DNA of 64,000 nt from Bacillota bacterium (GCA_023395515.1 JAEWZB010000020.1:1-64000); one strand, 5' to 3'; positions 42,578 to 52,896 are shown, counted from the first letter of the stretch. The notes: generated by a model not told the origin, from the sequence alone. Program-made: numbers and translations.

Positions 42578-43462
42578 TTAATCCTCCACAATATATCTTG
42601 ACACATCTCTATGCCTCACATGTACATTATATCCCATTTTCTTAATTTGGCGCGCAATATACTCAGTTAAAACTACGGAGCGGTGTTGTCCCCCCGTACA
42701 GCCAATAGCTACTTCCAGATTGGTCTTGCCCTCGGTTATATAATGGGGAATCAGAAATTTTAAAAGGTTTAGGAAGCGGCGGGCAAAAGACTTAGTTATA
42801 GGAGAATCTAAAACATAATCCCTAACTTCCTTATCATAGCCGGTCATGGTTTTTAATAAGGGGTCGTAAAAAGGATTGGGAATAAAACGAACATCAATAA
42901 CTACGTCAGAATCTAAAGGAATACCGGCTTTATAACCAAAGGATGAAACATTGACCGTAAACTTATGGGCATTAACCCCGCCATATAATGAGTCCAGTTT
43001 TTCTTTCAGTTCTTTAGGACTAAGATTGGAGGTATCAATTATTAAATTAGCCCGGCCTCTGATTTCCTCCAGTATTTTCCGTTCCTCCTGGATATTTTCC
43101 AAGAGCCGGCCTCCCCCTAAAGGATGCCGGCGCCGGGACTCTTTAAATCTTCTTACTAAAGCCTCGTCAGATGCTTCTAGAAATATTATCTCAAATGCGG
43201 TATTATCTTTTTCTAATTCCTCCAAAGCATCATTCAGATCCCGGAAGAACTCTCCTCCCCGCACATCAATAACTAAGGCCACTCGGCTAACCTTGCCATC
43301 TGATTGGAGGCTTAGCTCAATAAATTTAGTCAAAAGAACCGGTGGTAAATTATCCACACAATAATAGCCTGCATCTTCCAGGGAGTTAATGACTTGGGTC
43401 TTACCAGCTCCAGAAAGTCCGGTAATAATTAAAATGTGTAAGTCTTCATTTTTTTTGACCAT
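42578..43462 (-). CDS. rapZ: RNase adapter / nucleotide-binding protein RapZ
   Basis: 294 residues. Walker A TGLSGAGKTQ (14-23), Walker B-like ALVIDVRGG, and the conserved C-terminal IGCTGGQHRSVVLTEY. In Gammaproteobacteria it guides RNase E to GlmZ; in Gram-positives the homologue (YvcJ) hydrolyses nucleotides and affects competence. It overlaps the PHP gene by 34 bases and begins the operon core rapZ-yvcK-whiA. Confidence 0.92.
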   Translation of the reverse strand: MVKKNEDLHILIITGLSGAGKTQVINSLEDAGYYCVDNLPPVLLTKFIELSLQSDGKVSRVALVIDVRGGEFFRDLNDALEELEKDNTAFEIIFLEASDEALVRRFKESRRRHPLGGGRLLENIQEERKILEEIRGRANLIIDTSNLSPKELKEKLDSLYGGVNAHKFTVNVSSFGYKAGIPLDSDVVIDVRFIPNPFYDPLLKTMTGYDKEVRDYVLDSPITKSFARRFLNLLKFLIPHYITEGKTNLEVAIGCTGGQHRSVVLTEYIARQIKKMGYNVHVRHRDVSRYIVED

Positions 43463-44214
43463 GTAGCATACCCTCCCCCACTAAGTGAATTGACCACCTT
43501 GTCCTCATCTATATTAAGCTTTTGGATAATCCATTTACCATACTCTAAGTTGCCTACCGATTCGGTAAAATGAGCATCACTATTTACAATAAATTTAGCT
43601 CCCCACTTATCTGCTTCCATTATATCAGAAATATCAGGGTGTTCGTGCCCGCAATTTATTTCAAATAACACTTCATGCTTAGCACAAGCCTTAGCCACTT
43701 CGGCTACCTCCACTTTAAAAAATAATCCTGGATGAGATAGGATATCTAATTCAGGATTATTTTCGATGGCAGCTACACAAGCTTTAGTATTATTCACTAT
43801 AGCTTTAGCTCGCGGTCCTTTACCTAAATGGCGCAAGGAGTTTTGTACAAAAATCTCCAAACCATCTTCTACCGAAGTAGGTAAGGTATAAGGATGAAGC
43901 CCCGCTATTAAAATGTCCATTTCTTCTATTATTTCGGGCGGGATGTCTAAGCTGCCATCCTCATCACGAATATTAGCCTCTGCCCCTAATAATATCTTAA
44001 TATCATCAAACTGTAAATTTAGGGTGTCTATTTTCTCGCGCAGCTTAAGGTAGGTCTTAGCTCCCTTAACTCCAATTACAGCCGCCAACGGCCCATGGTC
44101 GGTAACTGCTACTTCCAATAAACCCTTACTGCGGGCCGCCTGAACCAACTCATCTAAACTTTGCTTGGCATCGCTATTAGTAGTATGAGTATGATAATCA
44201 CCGTAAAATTCCAT
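43429..44214 (-). CDS. PHP-domain phosphoesterase (YcdX/histidinol-phosphatase-like)
   Basis: 261 residues. Metal-binding motifs of the PHP fold: DYHTHTTNSDAK at the start, AVTDHGP, LLGAEANI, LSHPGLF and NSDAHF. It is predicted to hydrolyse a phosphomonoester; the substrate is unknown. It overlaps rapZ and probably is the first gene of that transcript. TAGGAGG precedes the ATG. Confidence 0.88.
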   Translation of the reverse strand: MEFYGDYHTHTTNSDAKQSLDELVQAARSKGLLEVAVTDHGPLAAVIGVKGAKTYLKLREKIDTLNLQFDDIKILLGAEANIRDEDGSLDIPPEIIEEMDILIAGLHPYTLPTSVEDGLEIFVQNSLRHLGKGPRAKAIVNNTKACVAAIENNPELDILSHPGLFFKVEVAEVAKACAKHEVLFEINCGHEHPDISDIMEADKWGAKFIVNSDAHFTESVGNLEYGKWIIQKLNIDEDKVVNSLSGGGYATWSKKMKTYTF

Positions 44215-44337
44215 ACCTTAAAACCTCCTAGGTAACACTTACTATTAATATAACCCTATGGAAAAGTTTTATTAGCAGGAAAATAGGCGCATTAGGGGTG
44301 AGGCGTTAGGAGTAAAAGGGAGAGCTTCGCTCTCCGG

Positions 44338-44540
44338 GGGTTTGACGCAGATTCCCGCTGATTATTATGATTTACGCTGACTCTTTTTAATAAAATAACG
44401 AAGGCTATGCCTTCGTCATAATAATTTTAGGCTATAAAAATCGACTTCTTATTGCAAAAGGCGAAGCCTTTTAATTTTATAATAATCAGTGAAAATCATA
44501 AATAATCAGCGTGTTCGCGTAGCGAACCAGTGTTAAACCC
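44338..44540. repeat. Intergenic inverted-repeat element, copy A
   Basis: About 203 bases from GGGTTTGACGC to GTTAAACCC. The ends are inverted repeats of about 45 bases: CGCTGATTATTATGATTT on the left matches the complement of AAATCATAAATAATCAGCG on the right. Smaller hairpins lie inside (GAAGGC-TAT-GCCTTC near 44399-44420). The flanks carry AGAGCTTCGCTCT and GAAGCGCAGCTTC hairpins. It fills most of the 360-base gap 44215-44574, which holds no gene. Confidence 0.65.
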
Positions 44541-44574
44541 AGAGAAGCGCAGCTTCGCCCTTCTCTCAGTTCCC

Positions 44575-45609
44575 TTATTTAGCCAATTGCTCTTTTAAGT
44601 AATCTATTACCTCCACCGGAGTAGGATTAAGGCCGTATTCCAGGGCCAGATAAACACTAGCATAATCACCTATATAAACTAACGAATAAAAGCGGGATAA
44701 AAAGGAGTTGCCTTCGCTATTAACCTCAATTACATTCTTAACCTTATCCTTAATAATATTGGTAGTAATTTCTATTCTTCTTTGAATCCGGTCATTTTCA
44801 AATTGGTCTTTTAGTATGATTATACTAGTATTAGTGATTAAATCTGAGGGGACCTCAAAACCTACTATTTCATTATGATTCAGTTCCGGAAATATGTTGT
44901 AATAGGCCGGGCATTTAGCATTCTCATTAATTTGAGCTTTCCAGCGTAAAGCGGCTGCCTCTGATAAACTACTGCTTCCCCATATTACGGGTAAAGAATC
45001 TTTTAACCTTTGGGCTATAGCTAAAGCCTGATTTTCTGGAGTTCCCACATTAGGATTAATTCGGGATCTTAAATTGCGCAGCACCTTAGCCGTTTCCTCT
45101 AATTCATCCTTTACTCCCCTTAGAATTCCTAACTTTTCTAAAACTAAGGCTAAAGGAGCAAATAAATAGCCGGTAGCTGCACGTGGTACCAAACCCACCG
45201 GCACGCTAATTACTGCATTACCATCCTGTTTAGCCCACTCAGATAATTTGCCTCCCCCAGTTACGCAAACAATAGCGGCTCCCTTAGCTACCGCTTCTTT
45301 ATATGCACTTAAAGTCTCTTCGGTATTACCTGAATAACTCACGGCAAAAAATAAAGTTTTACCGTTCACAAAGGCAGGAATATGATAATCACGGTTTACT
45401 ACTATAGGCACACTACCCCCTGAGGCTGCATAGCTTTTCAATATGTCTCCCCCGATGGCAGAACCGCCTAATCCTGATACGACAATATTGGTAAAGCTTT
45501 GATAATATCTTTCCGGCAAATTGATCTCCATAGCTGCACTATTTTGAAATTGTTCCGGCAACTCGTATAAAAAACCCATCATTTTTTCTACCGTCAAAGT
45601 TGAACCCAT
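44575..45609 (-). CDS. Bifunctional phosphoglucose/phosphomannose isomerase (SIS family)
   Basis: 344 residues. SIS-domain motifs NIVVSGLGGSAIGGDI and FAVSYSGNTEETLSAYKEA; the C-terminal block has INENAKCPAYYNIFPELNHNEIVGFE, typical of the archaeal/Clostridial bifunctional enzyme. It interconverts glucose-6-P or mannose-6-P with fructose-6-P. Start 45609 has AGGAGG upstream; the frame opens earlier, inside the ROK gene. It probably forms an operon with the ROK kinase, together feeding hexose into glycolysis. Confidence 0.88.
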   Translation of the reverse strand: MGSTLTVEKMMGFLYELPEQFQNSAAMEINLPERYYQSFTNIVVSGLGGSAIGGDILKSYAASGGSVPIVVNRDYHIPAFVNGKTLFFAVSYSGNTEETLSAYKEAVAKGAAIVCVTGGGKLSEWAKQDGNAVISVPVGLVPRAATGYLFAPLALVLEKLGILRGVKDELEETAKVLRNLRSRINPNVGTPENQALAIAQRLKDSLPVIWGSSSLSEAAALRWKAQINENAKCPAYYNIFPELNHNEIVGFEVPSDLITNTSIIILKDQFENDRIQRRIEITTNIIKDKVKNVIEVNSEGNSFLSRFYSLVYIGDYASVYLALEYGLNPTPVEVIDYLKEQLAK

Positions 45610-45628
45610 TTGCGTTCCTCCTATCATT

Positions 45629-46558
45629 TTAAAATTCCTGTTCCATATTAATTGCAGCCGCGATACAACCATATAAACCAATAGCTTCCTGCAAGCTAGT
45701 TACCTCTATACGCAAATCAGCAGCATTGAGCGGAAAAGCTGCACTAAACACTTGTTTAGAAATCCGGGCCAGCCATAAATCTTGTAGCCCCTGCATTACC
45801 CCGCCTCCTAAAACAACTTTTTGGGGGTTGAAAATATTAACTAAATTAGTTATTCCTATAGCTAAATAGTCAGCCGCATCATAAATAACCTTTTGCGCTG
45901 CTTTATCGCCTTGGCGCGCCTTATCTCCTACTTCTTTAGCTCCTAAGTTTTCACTTATTATATTTAAGGCCTTGGCTTTATCAGCTATAGCCGTTCCAGA
46001 AGCCAGTGCTTCCAAGCACCCCTGGCGCCCGCAAGCGCATCTTGCTTCCCCAGGTGCTACCGCCATATGTCCTATTTCACCGGCTCCGCCTCTGCTTCCC
46101 CGGTAAAGTTCACCGTCTATGATTAAGCCGCCGCCTATACCTGTACTTATGGTAATATATATAAGCTCTTTAGATTTTTTATTTTGCCCAAAATAATACT
46201 CTCCTAGTGCCGCAATATTAGTATCTTTCTCCACTATAACCGGACGTTTTAACCTTTTTTCCATTTCCTCTTTTAACGCTACCCTATCCCATTTCAGGTT
46301 AGGTGAGTTTAGTACTACTCCCTCCGGATAAGACAAGGGACCAGGTGCAGCTATGGCTATTCCTATTATCTCGTTATGGGCTGCATAGCTTTCAAGTAAT
46401 GAATTAATCGCCTTAGTCATAGCTTCAATTACATAAGCCGAACCTTTTGCGGCCTGAGTAGGGATAACATTTTTATAGAGCAAATTCCCCGTTATACTGC
46501 CTATACCATACAATATTTTAGTGGCCCCTAAATCTACACCAATAACTAGTTTCGCCAC
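45629..46558 (-). CDS. ROK-family glucokinase
   Basis: 309 residues. ATP motif GVDLGATKILYG, the sugar-binding stretch GEIGHMAVAPGE, and the zinc-binding ROK signature CACGRQGCLEALASG. It phosphorylates glucose or a related hexose. GTG at 46558 has AGGAG at good spacing; an in-frame TTG lies two codons earlier. It is followed by the isomerase gene after 19 bases. Confidence 0.9.
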   Translation of the reverse strand: MAKLVIGVDLGATKILYGIGSITGNLLYKNVIPTQAAKGSAYVIEAMTKAINSLLESYAAHNEIIGIAIAAPGPLSYPEGVVLNSPNLKWDRVALKEEMEKRLKRPVIVEKDTNIAALGEYYFGQNKKSKELIYITISTGIGGGLIIDGELYRGSRGGAGEIGHMAVAPGEARCACGRQGCLEALASGTAIADKAKALNIISENLGAKEVGDKARQGDKAAQKVIYDAADYLAIGITNLVNIFNPQKVVLGGGVMQGLQDLWLARISKQVFSAAFPLNAADLRIEVTSLQEAIGLYGCIAAAINMEQEF

Positions 46559-46643
46559 AACCAAACTCCTCTCGCCTTACTCTTTACCCCTATTGCAGTG
46601 GAGGGAAGCTAAGCATACCCTTTACGCCTAACGCCTTCGCACC

Positions 46644-47450
46644 TCACCTGCCCAGCACATATTTATGTAAAGCTTCGGCTACTCCATGTTCTTCATTAGT
46701 AGTAGTCACATAGTCGGCAGCTTCCTTAACTGCATCCCGGGCATTGCCCATGGCTACACCTACTCCGGCCCATTCAATCATAGCCAAATCATTATAACTG
46801 TCTCCTATAGCCAGGACTTCTTTACGCTTAATGCCATAATGATTGGCTACTACCTCCAGGGCATCCGCCTTGTTGGCGGTCCGGCTGGATATTTCCAGGT
46901 AGTAAGGCTTAGACCTGGTTATATTTAGCTCACTACCATAGCTTTCCTTAAGGGCATACTCCATATCCATAAGCATTTTTTCATTTTCCGTAATGCCCAT
47001 GATTTTTATGGCATCCTTATTATTTACATCTTGCCTTAAATCTTCAGTCAGATAGGGCTTTACTCCGGCTAAATTAGCGTAAAGCAATCCTTCTTCAGTT
47101 AAGGATTCCATATATAATTTATCGTCAAAATAGGAATGATAATGAACTTGAGCATTCCTGAAAAACTCAATTATGGCCCCGGCTAAATTACCCGGTACGG
47201 GCTGGTAATATAGAACTTCTTTCGATTGGGAATTCTTCACTAAGGCTCCTTGATAAGTAATGAGGGGAATATCAACCTTAAGTTGACACGCATAAGGCAA
47301 AGCTGACGAATACATCCGGCCGGTGGCCAGAGTCACCATTACTCCCTGTTCACGTACGGCCTCAATGGCCTTAATACATTCATCAGTAATTTGCAAACCG
47401 GAATTTAGCAAGGTATCATCTAAATCAATCGCTACTAATTTTATATTCAT
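46644..47450 (-). CDS. HAD-superfamily Cof-type phosphatase
   Basis: 268 residues. HAD motif I AIDLDDTLLNS, motif II TLATGRM, a C2-type cap, and motif IV IGDSYNDLAMI. The Cof subfamily dephosphorylates sugar phosphates or flavin precursors; this substrate is unknown. It precedes the ROK/isomerase pair, with an 85-base gap, and may be co-transcribed with them. Confidence 0.88.
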   Translation of the reverse strand: MNIKLVAIDLDDTLLNSGLQITDECIKAIEAVREQGVMVTLATGRMYSSALPYACQLKVDIPLITYQGALVKNSQSKEVLYYQPVPGNLAGAIIEFFRNAQVHYHSYFDDKLYMESLTEEGLLYANLAGVKPYLTEDLRQDVNNKDAIKIMGITENEKMLMDMEYALKESYGSELNITRSKPYYLEISSRTANKADALEVVANHYGIKRKEVLAIGDSYNDLAMIEWAGVGVAMGNARDAVKEAADYVTTTNEEHGVAEALHKYVLGR

Positions 47451-47556
47451 TTTCGCCCCCTTAAGTATTCACATGATGGTATGATCTCTATTGCTCCAAT
47501 CTTAATTCATATATTTCTCTATTAGAGCTAGTTTTATTATACGGATAGTATAATAA

Positions 47557-47580
47557 GGAGCCGAGCATTAACTCGACTCC
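47557..47580 (-). terminator. Terminator after the YvlD-like gene
   Basis: GGAG-CGAG stem with CTCG-CTCC, one mismatch and a six-base loop, followed on the minus strand by a T-rich tract. It overlaps a further palindrome, TATTATAC/GTATAATA (47535-47555). Confidence 0.6.
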
Positions 47581-47603
47581 CTTTAATTTGCCTAAAAGTG
47601 TTC

Positions 47604-47960
47604 CTATCTAAACCTAAAAGACCCATCATCTACAAAATAACTAATGATAAAACTGATTATAGATAAAACTATCGCACTTAAAATAGCCCACCAAAAACTA
47701 TGTAAATCAAATCCCCGAATAGTAATATGAGTTATCCATAACATAAGCCCGTTTATAACAAAAGTAAAAAGGCCTAATGATATTATATTCAACGGTAAGG
47801 TTAATATTAGTAAAATCGGCCTAATTATAGCGTTTACAATCCCCAAAAAGATTGAACCAACAACTGCCGCCCATATAGTTAACTCAAAACCGGGCAATAT
47901 AGCCGCCGTCACTAAAATTGCCAATATATTTAATAACCACCTTAATAACCAGCCTTGCAT
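47604..47960 (-). CDS. Phage-holin-family / YvlD-like membrane protein
   Basis: 118 residues with four predicted transmembrane helices, the fourth ending near FIISYFVDD. The order and motifs (VGSIFLGIVNAIIRPILLILTLPLNIISLGLFTFVINGLMLW) match the small 4-TM family named for mycobacteriophage holin and Bacillus YvlD. The function is unknown; some members belong to cell-envelope stress regulons. Confidence 0.85.
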   Translation of the reverse strand: MQGWLLRWLLNILAILVTAAILPGFELTIWAAVVGSIFLGIVNAIIRPILLILTLPLNIISLGLFTFVINGLMLWITHITIRGFDLHSFWWAILSAIVLSIISFIISYFVDDGSFRFR

Positions 47961-48038
47961 ACAAATTCCCCTTTCTTTTTACCCATAATTTTAGCATATT
48001 TATCAACTTTTTCGATTTATTTCCCGGGAAATCTTAAC

Positions 48039-49832
48039 TTAATTTGTAATTCCCCGAAAATAATTATAAATATTCTGCGCTGCTGCCCTATTCATCCCTT
48101 TAACGGTTAAAAGTTCTTCGACAGAAGCATCTTTTATTTTAGCCACCGAACCAAAATGAGTCAGCAAAACTTTTTTTCTTTGGGCCCCTATACCCTCAAT
48201 ATTATCTAACGCTGAAACTCTTATTTTTTTACTGCGACGTTTCCGGTTATATTCGATAGCAAAGCGGTGGGCTTCATCCCGTAACCTTTGTAATAATCTT
48301 AAAGCTTCATCACGGCGGGAAAGCACTAAGGGTTCGCCTACTCCCGGACGATATATTTCTTCATTCTTCTTAGCTAAACTAAAAAGAGGTATATCTATAT
48401 CCATATCCCGTAAAACTTTGGCTACTGCATTTACTTGCCCTAATCCCCCATCAATTATAATTAAATCGGGTTCCGGTAAAAAAGCCGGATTTCCTGCTTT
48501 AGCTGCCGTAAAACGGCGTAATAAAGTTTCACTTAAAGAGGCAAAATCATTGTTTTGTTCATTTTTCATTTTAAATCGGCGATAACATTGTCCATCGGGT
48601 AAGCCATCGGTAAAAACTACCATGGAGGCTACCGTTTCCTGTCCGCTTAGATGGGAAATATCATAACACTCAATGCGGCTAGGCACTACTTCCAAGCTCA
48701 GTACCTTACTGAGGTGTAAAAGTATAGCTTGATTCTTCTGGTCCTTTTCGTGCTTTTCCTCCCATAGCAGACGCACATTCTCTTGAGCCATATCTAAGAC
48801 TTGCTTCTTATTGCCTTTTTGCGGCACTCTTATATCAACTTTATGTCCAGTCTTTTCCCGTAACCAAGTTTGGATTAATTCCAATTGAGCCGGTAAATGC
48901 CCTACTAAGATTTCCGTAGGTATGTCATGGTTATCATTATAATAGCGGTTGATAAAAAAGTGCATATCTTCGGCAACATCTTCCGCTAAGGACCGATCCA
49001 GCCAATAAGTGTCCTTACCGATTATCTTCCCGACCCGAATCTTAAAGACTAAAACTAAGTTTTGTTTTTCTCCCGCCTCAATAGCAATCAGGTCCAGATT
49101 ATACGGGGAATCGAAGCTAATCTTTTGTTTAGCACTAAGTTTTTTAATACTTTCCATCTGGTCTCTTAACCGGGCCGCTCTTTCAAATTCTAAATTAAGT
49201 GCAGCCACTTTCATTTCCGCCTCTATTTGTTTAAGTAAGTCCCCGGCATTACCTTCCAAAAAGTCTATAAGTTTATTAACTACCTGGGCATATTCCTCTT
49301 CAGTAATCCGGCCTGCACAAGGAGCTAAACATTTCTCCATATCCCGATTTAAGCAAGGCCGTTCTTGAGGCCTTAAAGTTTTACAAGTACGTAAAGGAAA
49401 AATGCCGGTTAATAATTTAACCGTTTCCTTTAAAGAAGTCACCTCCGTGTAAGGTCCAAAATATCTGGAAATACCGTCCTTCTCTTCCCGGGTTATATAG
49501 ATGCGGGGAAACTTCTCACCTCTGGTTATTTTTAGATAAGGATAAGTTTTATCATCCCGTAATTGCATGTTATAACGGGGCTGGTAAGACTTAATCAGGT
49601 TATTTTCCAGAATAAGAGCTTCTACTTCATTATTGGTGACTATAAAATCAAAATCGGCCACCCGGTTCATCATAGCTTTAACTTTAGGATGCAGTTTATC
49701 AAGAGATTGAAAATAGGAACGCATTCGGTTACGCAAAGCTTTAGCCTTGCCTACATAAATAACCTCCCCCTCCTTATCCTTATATAAATACACCCCCGGT
49801 TTAAGAGGCACATTCTTTAACCGCTCTCTCAA
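48039..49832 (-). CDS. uvrC: Excinuclease ABC subunit C
   Basis: About 597 residues. The GIY-YIG nuclease (PGVYLYKDKEGEVIYVGKAKALRNRM) makes the 3' cut. A Cys-containing linker, a UVR motif (LNLEFERAARLRDQM), the RNase H-like nuclease (ECYDISHLSGQ, LIIDGGLGQVNA) for the 5' cut, and a C-terminal HhH pair (LDNIEGIGAQRKKVLLTHFG) follow. Start TTG at 49832 is best placed after GGAGGTG; a GTG at 49841 lies inside that site. It is in the same direction as uvrA and uvrB, separated from uvrA by repeat copy B. Confidence 0.94.
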   Translation of the reverse strand: MRERLKNVPLKPGVYLYKDKEGEVIYVGKAKALRNRMRSYFQSLDKLHPKVKAMMNRVADFDFIVTNNEVEALILENNLIKSYQPRYNMQLRDDKTYPYLKITRGEKFPRIYITREEKDGISRYFGPYTEVTSLKETVKLLTGIFPLRTCKTLRPQERPCLNRDMEKCLAPCAGRITEEEYAQVVNKLIDFLEGNAGDLLKQIEAEMKVAALNLEFERAARLRDQMESIKKLSAKQKISFDSPYNLDLIAIEAGEKQNLVLVFKIRVGKIIGKDTYWLDRSLAEDVAEDMHFFINRYYNDNHDIPTEILVGHLPAQLELIQTWLREKTGHKVDIRVPQKGNKKQVLDMAQENVRLLWEEKHEKDQKNQAILLHLSKVLSLEVVPSRIECYDISHLSGQETVASMVVFTDGLPDGQCYRRFKMKNEQNNDFASLSETLLRRFTAAKAGNPAFLPEPDLIIIDGGLGQVNAVAKVLRDMDIDIPLFSLAKKNEEIYRPGVGEPLVLSRRDEALRLLQRLRDEAHRFAIEYNRKRRSKKIRVSALDNIEGIGAQRKKVLLTHFGSVAKIKDASVEELLTVKGMNRAAAQNIYNYFRGITN

Positions 49833-49890
49833 TAAACTCACCTCCGTGTCAAAAAAAGTAAGTCCAGTATGGGGAAAGCTTCGCTTTCCT

Positions 49891-50037
49891 TAGATTTGAC
49901 GCTGACTAGCGCTGACTTATTATGACCTCCACTGACGTAATTAAATTGTAGGGGCGACCTTTGGTCGCCAGTTTCAATATATTCAATTAAAGTCAGCGAA
50001 AGTCATAATAAATCTGTGGTAGTCAGCGTCTAACCCC
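49891..50037. repeat. Intergenic inverted-repeat element, copy B
   Basis: About 147 bases. The left arm (TTTGACGCTGAC, then TTATTATGAC) is complementary over about 45 bases to the right arm (GTCATAATAA, then GTCAGCGTCTAACCCC). The apex is the GTAGGGGCGACC/GGTCGCC palindrome (49948-49971), so the whole unit can fold into one long hairpin. It lies in the 232-base uvrA-uvrC gap with AAAGCTTCGCTTT on one flank and GAAGCGCAGCTTC on the other. Confidence 0.65.
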
Positions 50038-50073
50038 AAGAAGCGCAGCTTCTTCCTCCCTCGCACTATCACT

Positions 50074-52896
50074 CTACAGCAAAGACCGCAAATATCGGCC
50101 CGTATATGAACCCTCACATTTAGCTACTTCTTCGGGAGTGCCTTGGGTAACTATTTGGCCTCCCTTTTCTCCCCCTTCCGGGCCTAAATCAATTAAATAA
50201 TCTGCACACTTGATTACATCCAGATTATGTTCAATTATTATTACCGAATTGCCAACATCTACCAGGCGGCTCAAGACACTAAGCAAATGTTTAACATCAT
50301 GTTTGTGTAAACCGGTAGTAGGCTCATCTAAAATATAAAAAGTTTTTCCGGTACTCCTTTTGGATAACTCGGTAGCCAGTTTTACCCTTTGCGCTTCTCC
50401 CCCCGATAAAGTAGGAGCCGGCTGACCTAAGCGCATATAGCCTAAGCCTACATCTTGTAAAACCTTCATTTTACGGTAAACCTTAGGAATATTTTCGAAA
50501 AAATCTACTGCTTCATCCACGGTCATTTCCAGCACATCCGAGATATTTTTGCCTTTATATTTAACTTCTAAAGTTTCACGATTATACCTTTTTCCCTTAC
50601 ATACTTCACAAGGTACATACACATCAGGCAAAAAGTGCATTTCAATTTTGATGATTCCATCACCAGAACAAGCTTCACATCTTCCGCCCCGTACATTAAA
50701 GCTGAACCGGCCCTGTTTATAGCCCCGCATACGGGCTTCCTCGGTAGTGGAAAAAAGCTCTCTTATCCCATCAAAAGCGCCGGTATAAGTAGCAGGATTA
50801 GAGCGGGGAGTCCTGCCAATGGGCGATTGGTCAATATTTATTACCTTATCCAAAGCTTCAATATTTTCTATGGCCATATGTTCTCCGGGACGATAACGCC
50901 CCCGGGTCATATGCTTCATGAGCCCCGGGTAGATAATATCCTGTACTAACGTACTCTTACCTGAACCTGATACCCCGGTGATTACCACCATTTGCCCCAG
51001 GGGTATTTCCACATCTATATTTTTAAGATTATGCTCCTTAGCTCCCTTAATTACTAACTTTTCTCCATTGCCCGTCCGTCTGGTGTCCGGAGTTTCAATA
51101 TCCAAACGCCCGGATAAATATTGTCCGGTTAGAGATGCTTCTACCGCTAATATTTCTTCATAAGTTCCAGCGGCTACAACTTTTCCGCCATGGATTCCTG
51201 CTCCCGGTCCAATATCTACAATATAATCGGCGTTTTTCATGGTATCTTCATCATGCTCCACTACTACTACCGTATTGCCTAAATCTCTTAACCTCTGCAA
51301 GGTAGCCAGCAGACGGTCATTATCCCGGGGATGTAAGCCTATACTCGGCTCATCCAGAACATATAATACTCCTACCAAGCTGGAACCAACTTGAGTAGCC
51401 AGCCTAATCCGTTGGGCTTCACCTCCAGATAAAGTTCCGGCAGCCCGGTTCAAGGTTAAGTAATCCAGTCCTACATCTACTAAAAAAGATAACCTTTCCT
51501 TAATTTCCTTTATAACTTGCCGGGCAATAAAAGCTTCTCTTTCATCTAAACTTAAATTATGGAAAAAATCTAAGGAATCTCTCACCGACATAGCAGTTAC
51601 ATCATTAATAGAAGCCTCACCTAATAAAACCCATAGTATTTCAGGCCTGAGCCGTTTGCCCTTACACTGGGGACAGAGGTTGGAAGTCATATATTTTTCT
51701 ATTTCCTCCCGGGCGGCATCTGATTTAGTTTCCCCATACCTGCGGCTAAGGTTATTTATTACCCCTTCATAGCTGGTGTGGAAGGATTTATTTTCTCCGT
51801 AAGAATTAGTGTAGGAAACCTTAATGCGTTCTTCCCCATTACCATACAAAATGGTATCAAGCTGTTTTTTACTTAATTCGTTTAGGGGCTTATCCAAGGG
51901 TATTTTATGAATCTTGGCCATTCCGGCTAAGATTTGATTATAGTAAGTGTAAAAATTATTAGACCAAGGAATAATGGCTCCGTCATCTATACTCTTATCC
52001 ATATTTATTACTAAAGCCGGGTCTATTTCATACTTTTCCCCTAAACCGCCACATTCAGGGCAAGCCCCAAAAGGAGCATTAAAGGAGAACATCCGCGGAC
52101 TTAGCTCCGGTAAACTAAAGCTGCATTCCGGACAAGCAAAATCCCGGCTAAAAGTCATTTCTTCTTCGCCCTCGTCCTTAAGCAGTAAAACATTAACCGT
52201 GCCTTCACTAAGTTCAAAAGCCAGTTCTAAAGACTCGGCCAAACGGCTTCTTATGCCCTCTTTTATAACTAAGCGGTCTATTACGGCACTAATATTATGT
52301 TTCTTATTTTTTTCTAATTTAATTTCTTCCTCAGCCGTGTATTCATAATCATCAACTAATACCCGTACAAAGCCATCTTTAAACAGATTAGCCAAGACCT
52401 TTTTATGCTCACCTTTTTGTCCTTTAATAACTGGAGCTAATATCTTAATTTTACTTTTTTCCGGTAAAGTGAGCAGGGTATCTACTACCTGGTCAACAGT
52501 TTGTCTTTGGATAGGCCTTTCACATTGCGGGCAATGAGGTTTACCTACCCGGGCAAATAACAGCCTTAAATAATCATAAATTTCCGTTACAGTTCCTACC
52601 GTAGAACGCGGATTATTAGAGGTGGATTTTTGATCTATAGATATAGAAGGGGATAACCCCTCAATATAATCAACATCCGGCTTGTCCATTTGCCCTAAAA
52701 ATTGGCGCGCGTAAGTAGACAATGATTCTACATAGCGGCGCTGCCCTTCACTATATATAGTGTCAAAAGCTAAGCTTGATTTACCCGAACCCGAAACTCC
52801 CGTAAATACTACCAGCTTATCCCGGGGTATTTTCACATCTATATTCTTTAAATTATGCTCCCGGGCTCCTTTAACAATTATAAAATCCTTACTCAT
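50074..52896 (-). CDS. uvrA: Excinuclease ABC subunit A
   Basis: 940 residues. Two ABC ATPase modules: Walker A GVSGSGKSSL near the N-terminus and GVSGSGKSTL in the second half, signatures LSGGEAQRIRLA and LSGGEAQRVKLA. Zinc-finger Cys pairs are visible in CPQCERP, CPECSF, CPECGG, CEACSGDG and CEVCKG. It recognises DNA damage and loads UvrB. Start 52896 has GGGGAG; the frame is open to 52923 without similarity. It lies 39 bases after uvrB. Confidence 0.95.
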   Translation of the reverse strand: MSKDFIIVKGAREHNLKNIDVKIPRDKLVVFTGVSGSGKSSLAFDTIYSEGQRRYVESLSTYARQFLGQMDKPDVDYIEGLSPSISIDQKSTSNNPRSTVGTVTEIYDYLRLLFARVGKPHCPQCERPIQRQTVDQVVDTLLTLPEKSKIKILAPVIKGQKGEHKKVLANLFKDGFVRVLVDDYEYTAEEEIKLEKNKKHNISAVIDRLVIKEGIRSRLAESLELAFELSEGTVNVLLLKDEGEEEMTFSRDFACPECSFSLPELSPRMFSFNAPFGACPECGGLGEKYEIDPALVINMDKSIDDGAIIPWSNNFYTYYNQILAGMAKIHKIPLDKPLNELSKKQLDTILYGNGEERIKVSYTNSYGENKSFHTSYEGVINNLSRRYGETKSDAAREEIEKYMTSNLCPQCKGKRLRPEILWVLLGEASINDVTAMSVRDSLDFFHNLSLDEREAFIARQVIKEIKERLSFLVDVGLDYLTLNRAAGTLSGGEAQRIRLATQVGSSLVGVLYVLDEPSIGLHPRDNDRLLATLQRLRDLGNTVVVVEHDEDTMKNADYIVDIGPGAGIHGGKVVAAGTYEEILAVEASLTGQYLSGRLDIETPDTRRTGNGEKLVIKGAKEHNLKNIDVEIPLGQMVVITGVSGSGKSTLVQDIIYPGLMKHMTRGRYRPGEHMAIENIEALDKVINIDQSPIGRTPRSNPATYTGAFDGIRELFSTTEEARMRGYKQGRFSFNVRGGRCEACSGDGIIKIEMHFLPDVYVPCEVCKGKRYNRETLEVKYKGKNISDVLEMTVDEAVDFFENIPKVYRKMKVLQDVGLGYMRLGQPAPTLSGGEAQRVKLATELSKRSTGKTFYILDEPTTGLHKHDVKHLLSVLSRLVDVGNSVIIIEHNLDVIKCADYLIDLGPEGGEKGGQIVTQGTPEEVAKCEGSYTGRYLRSLL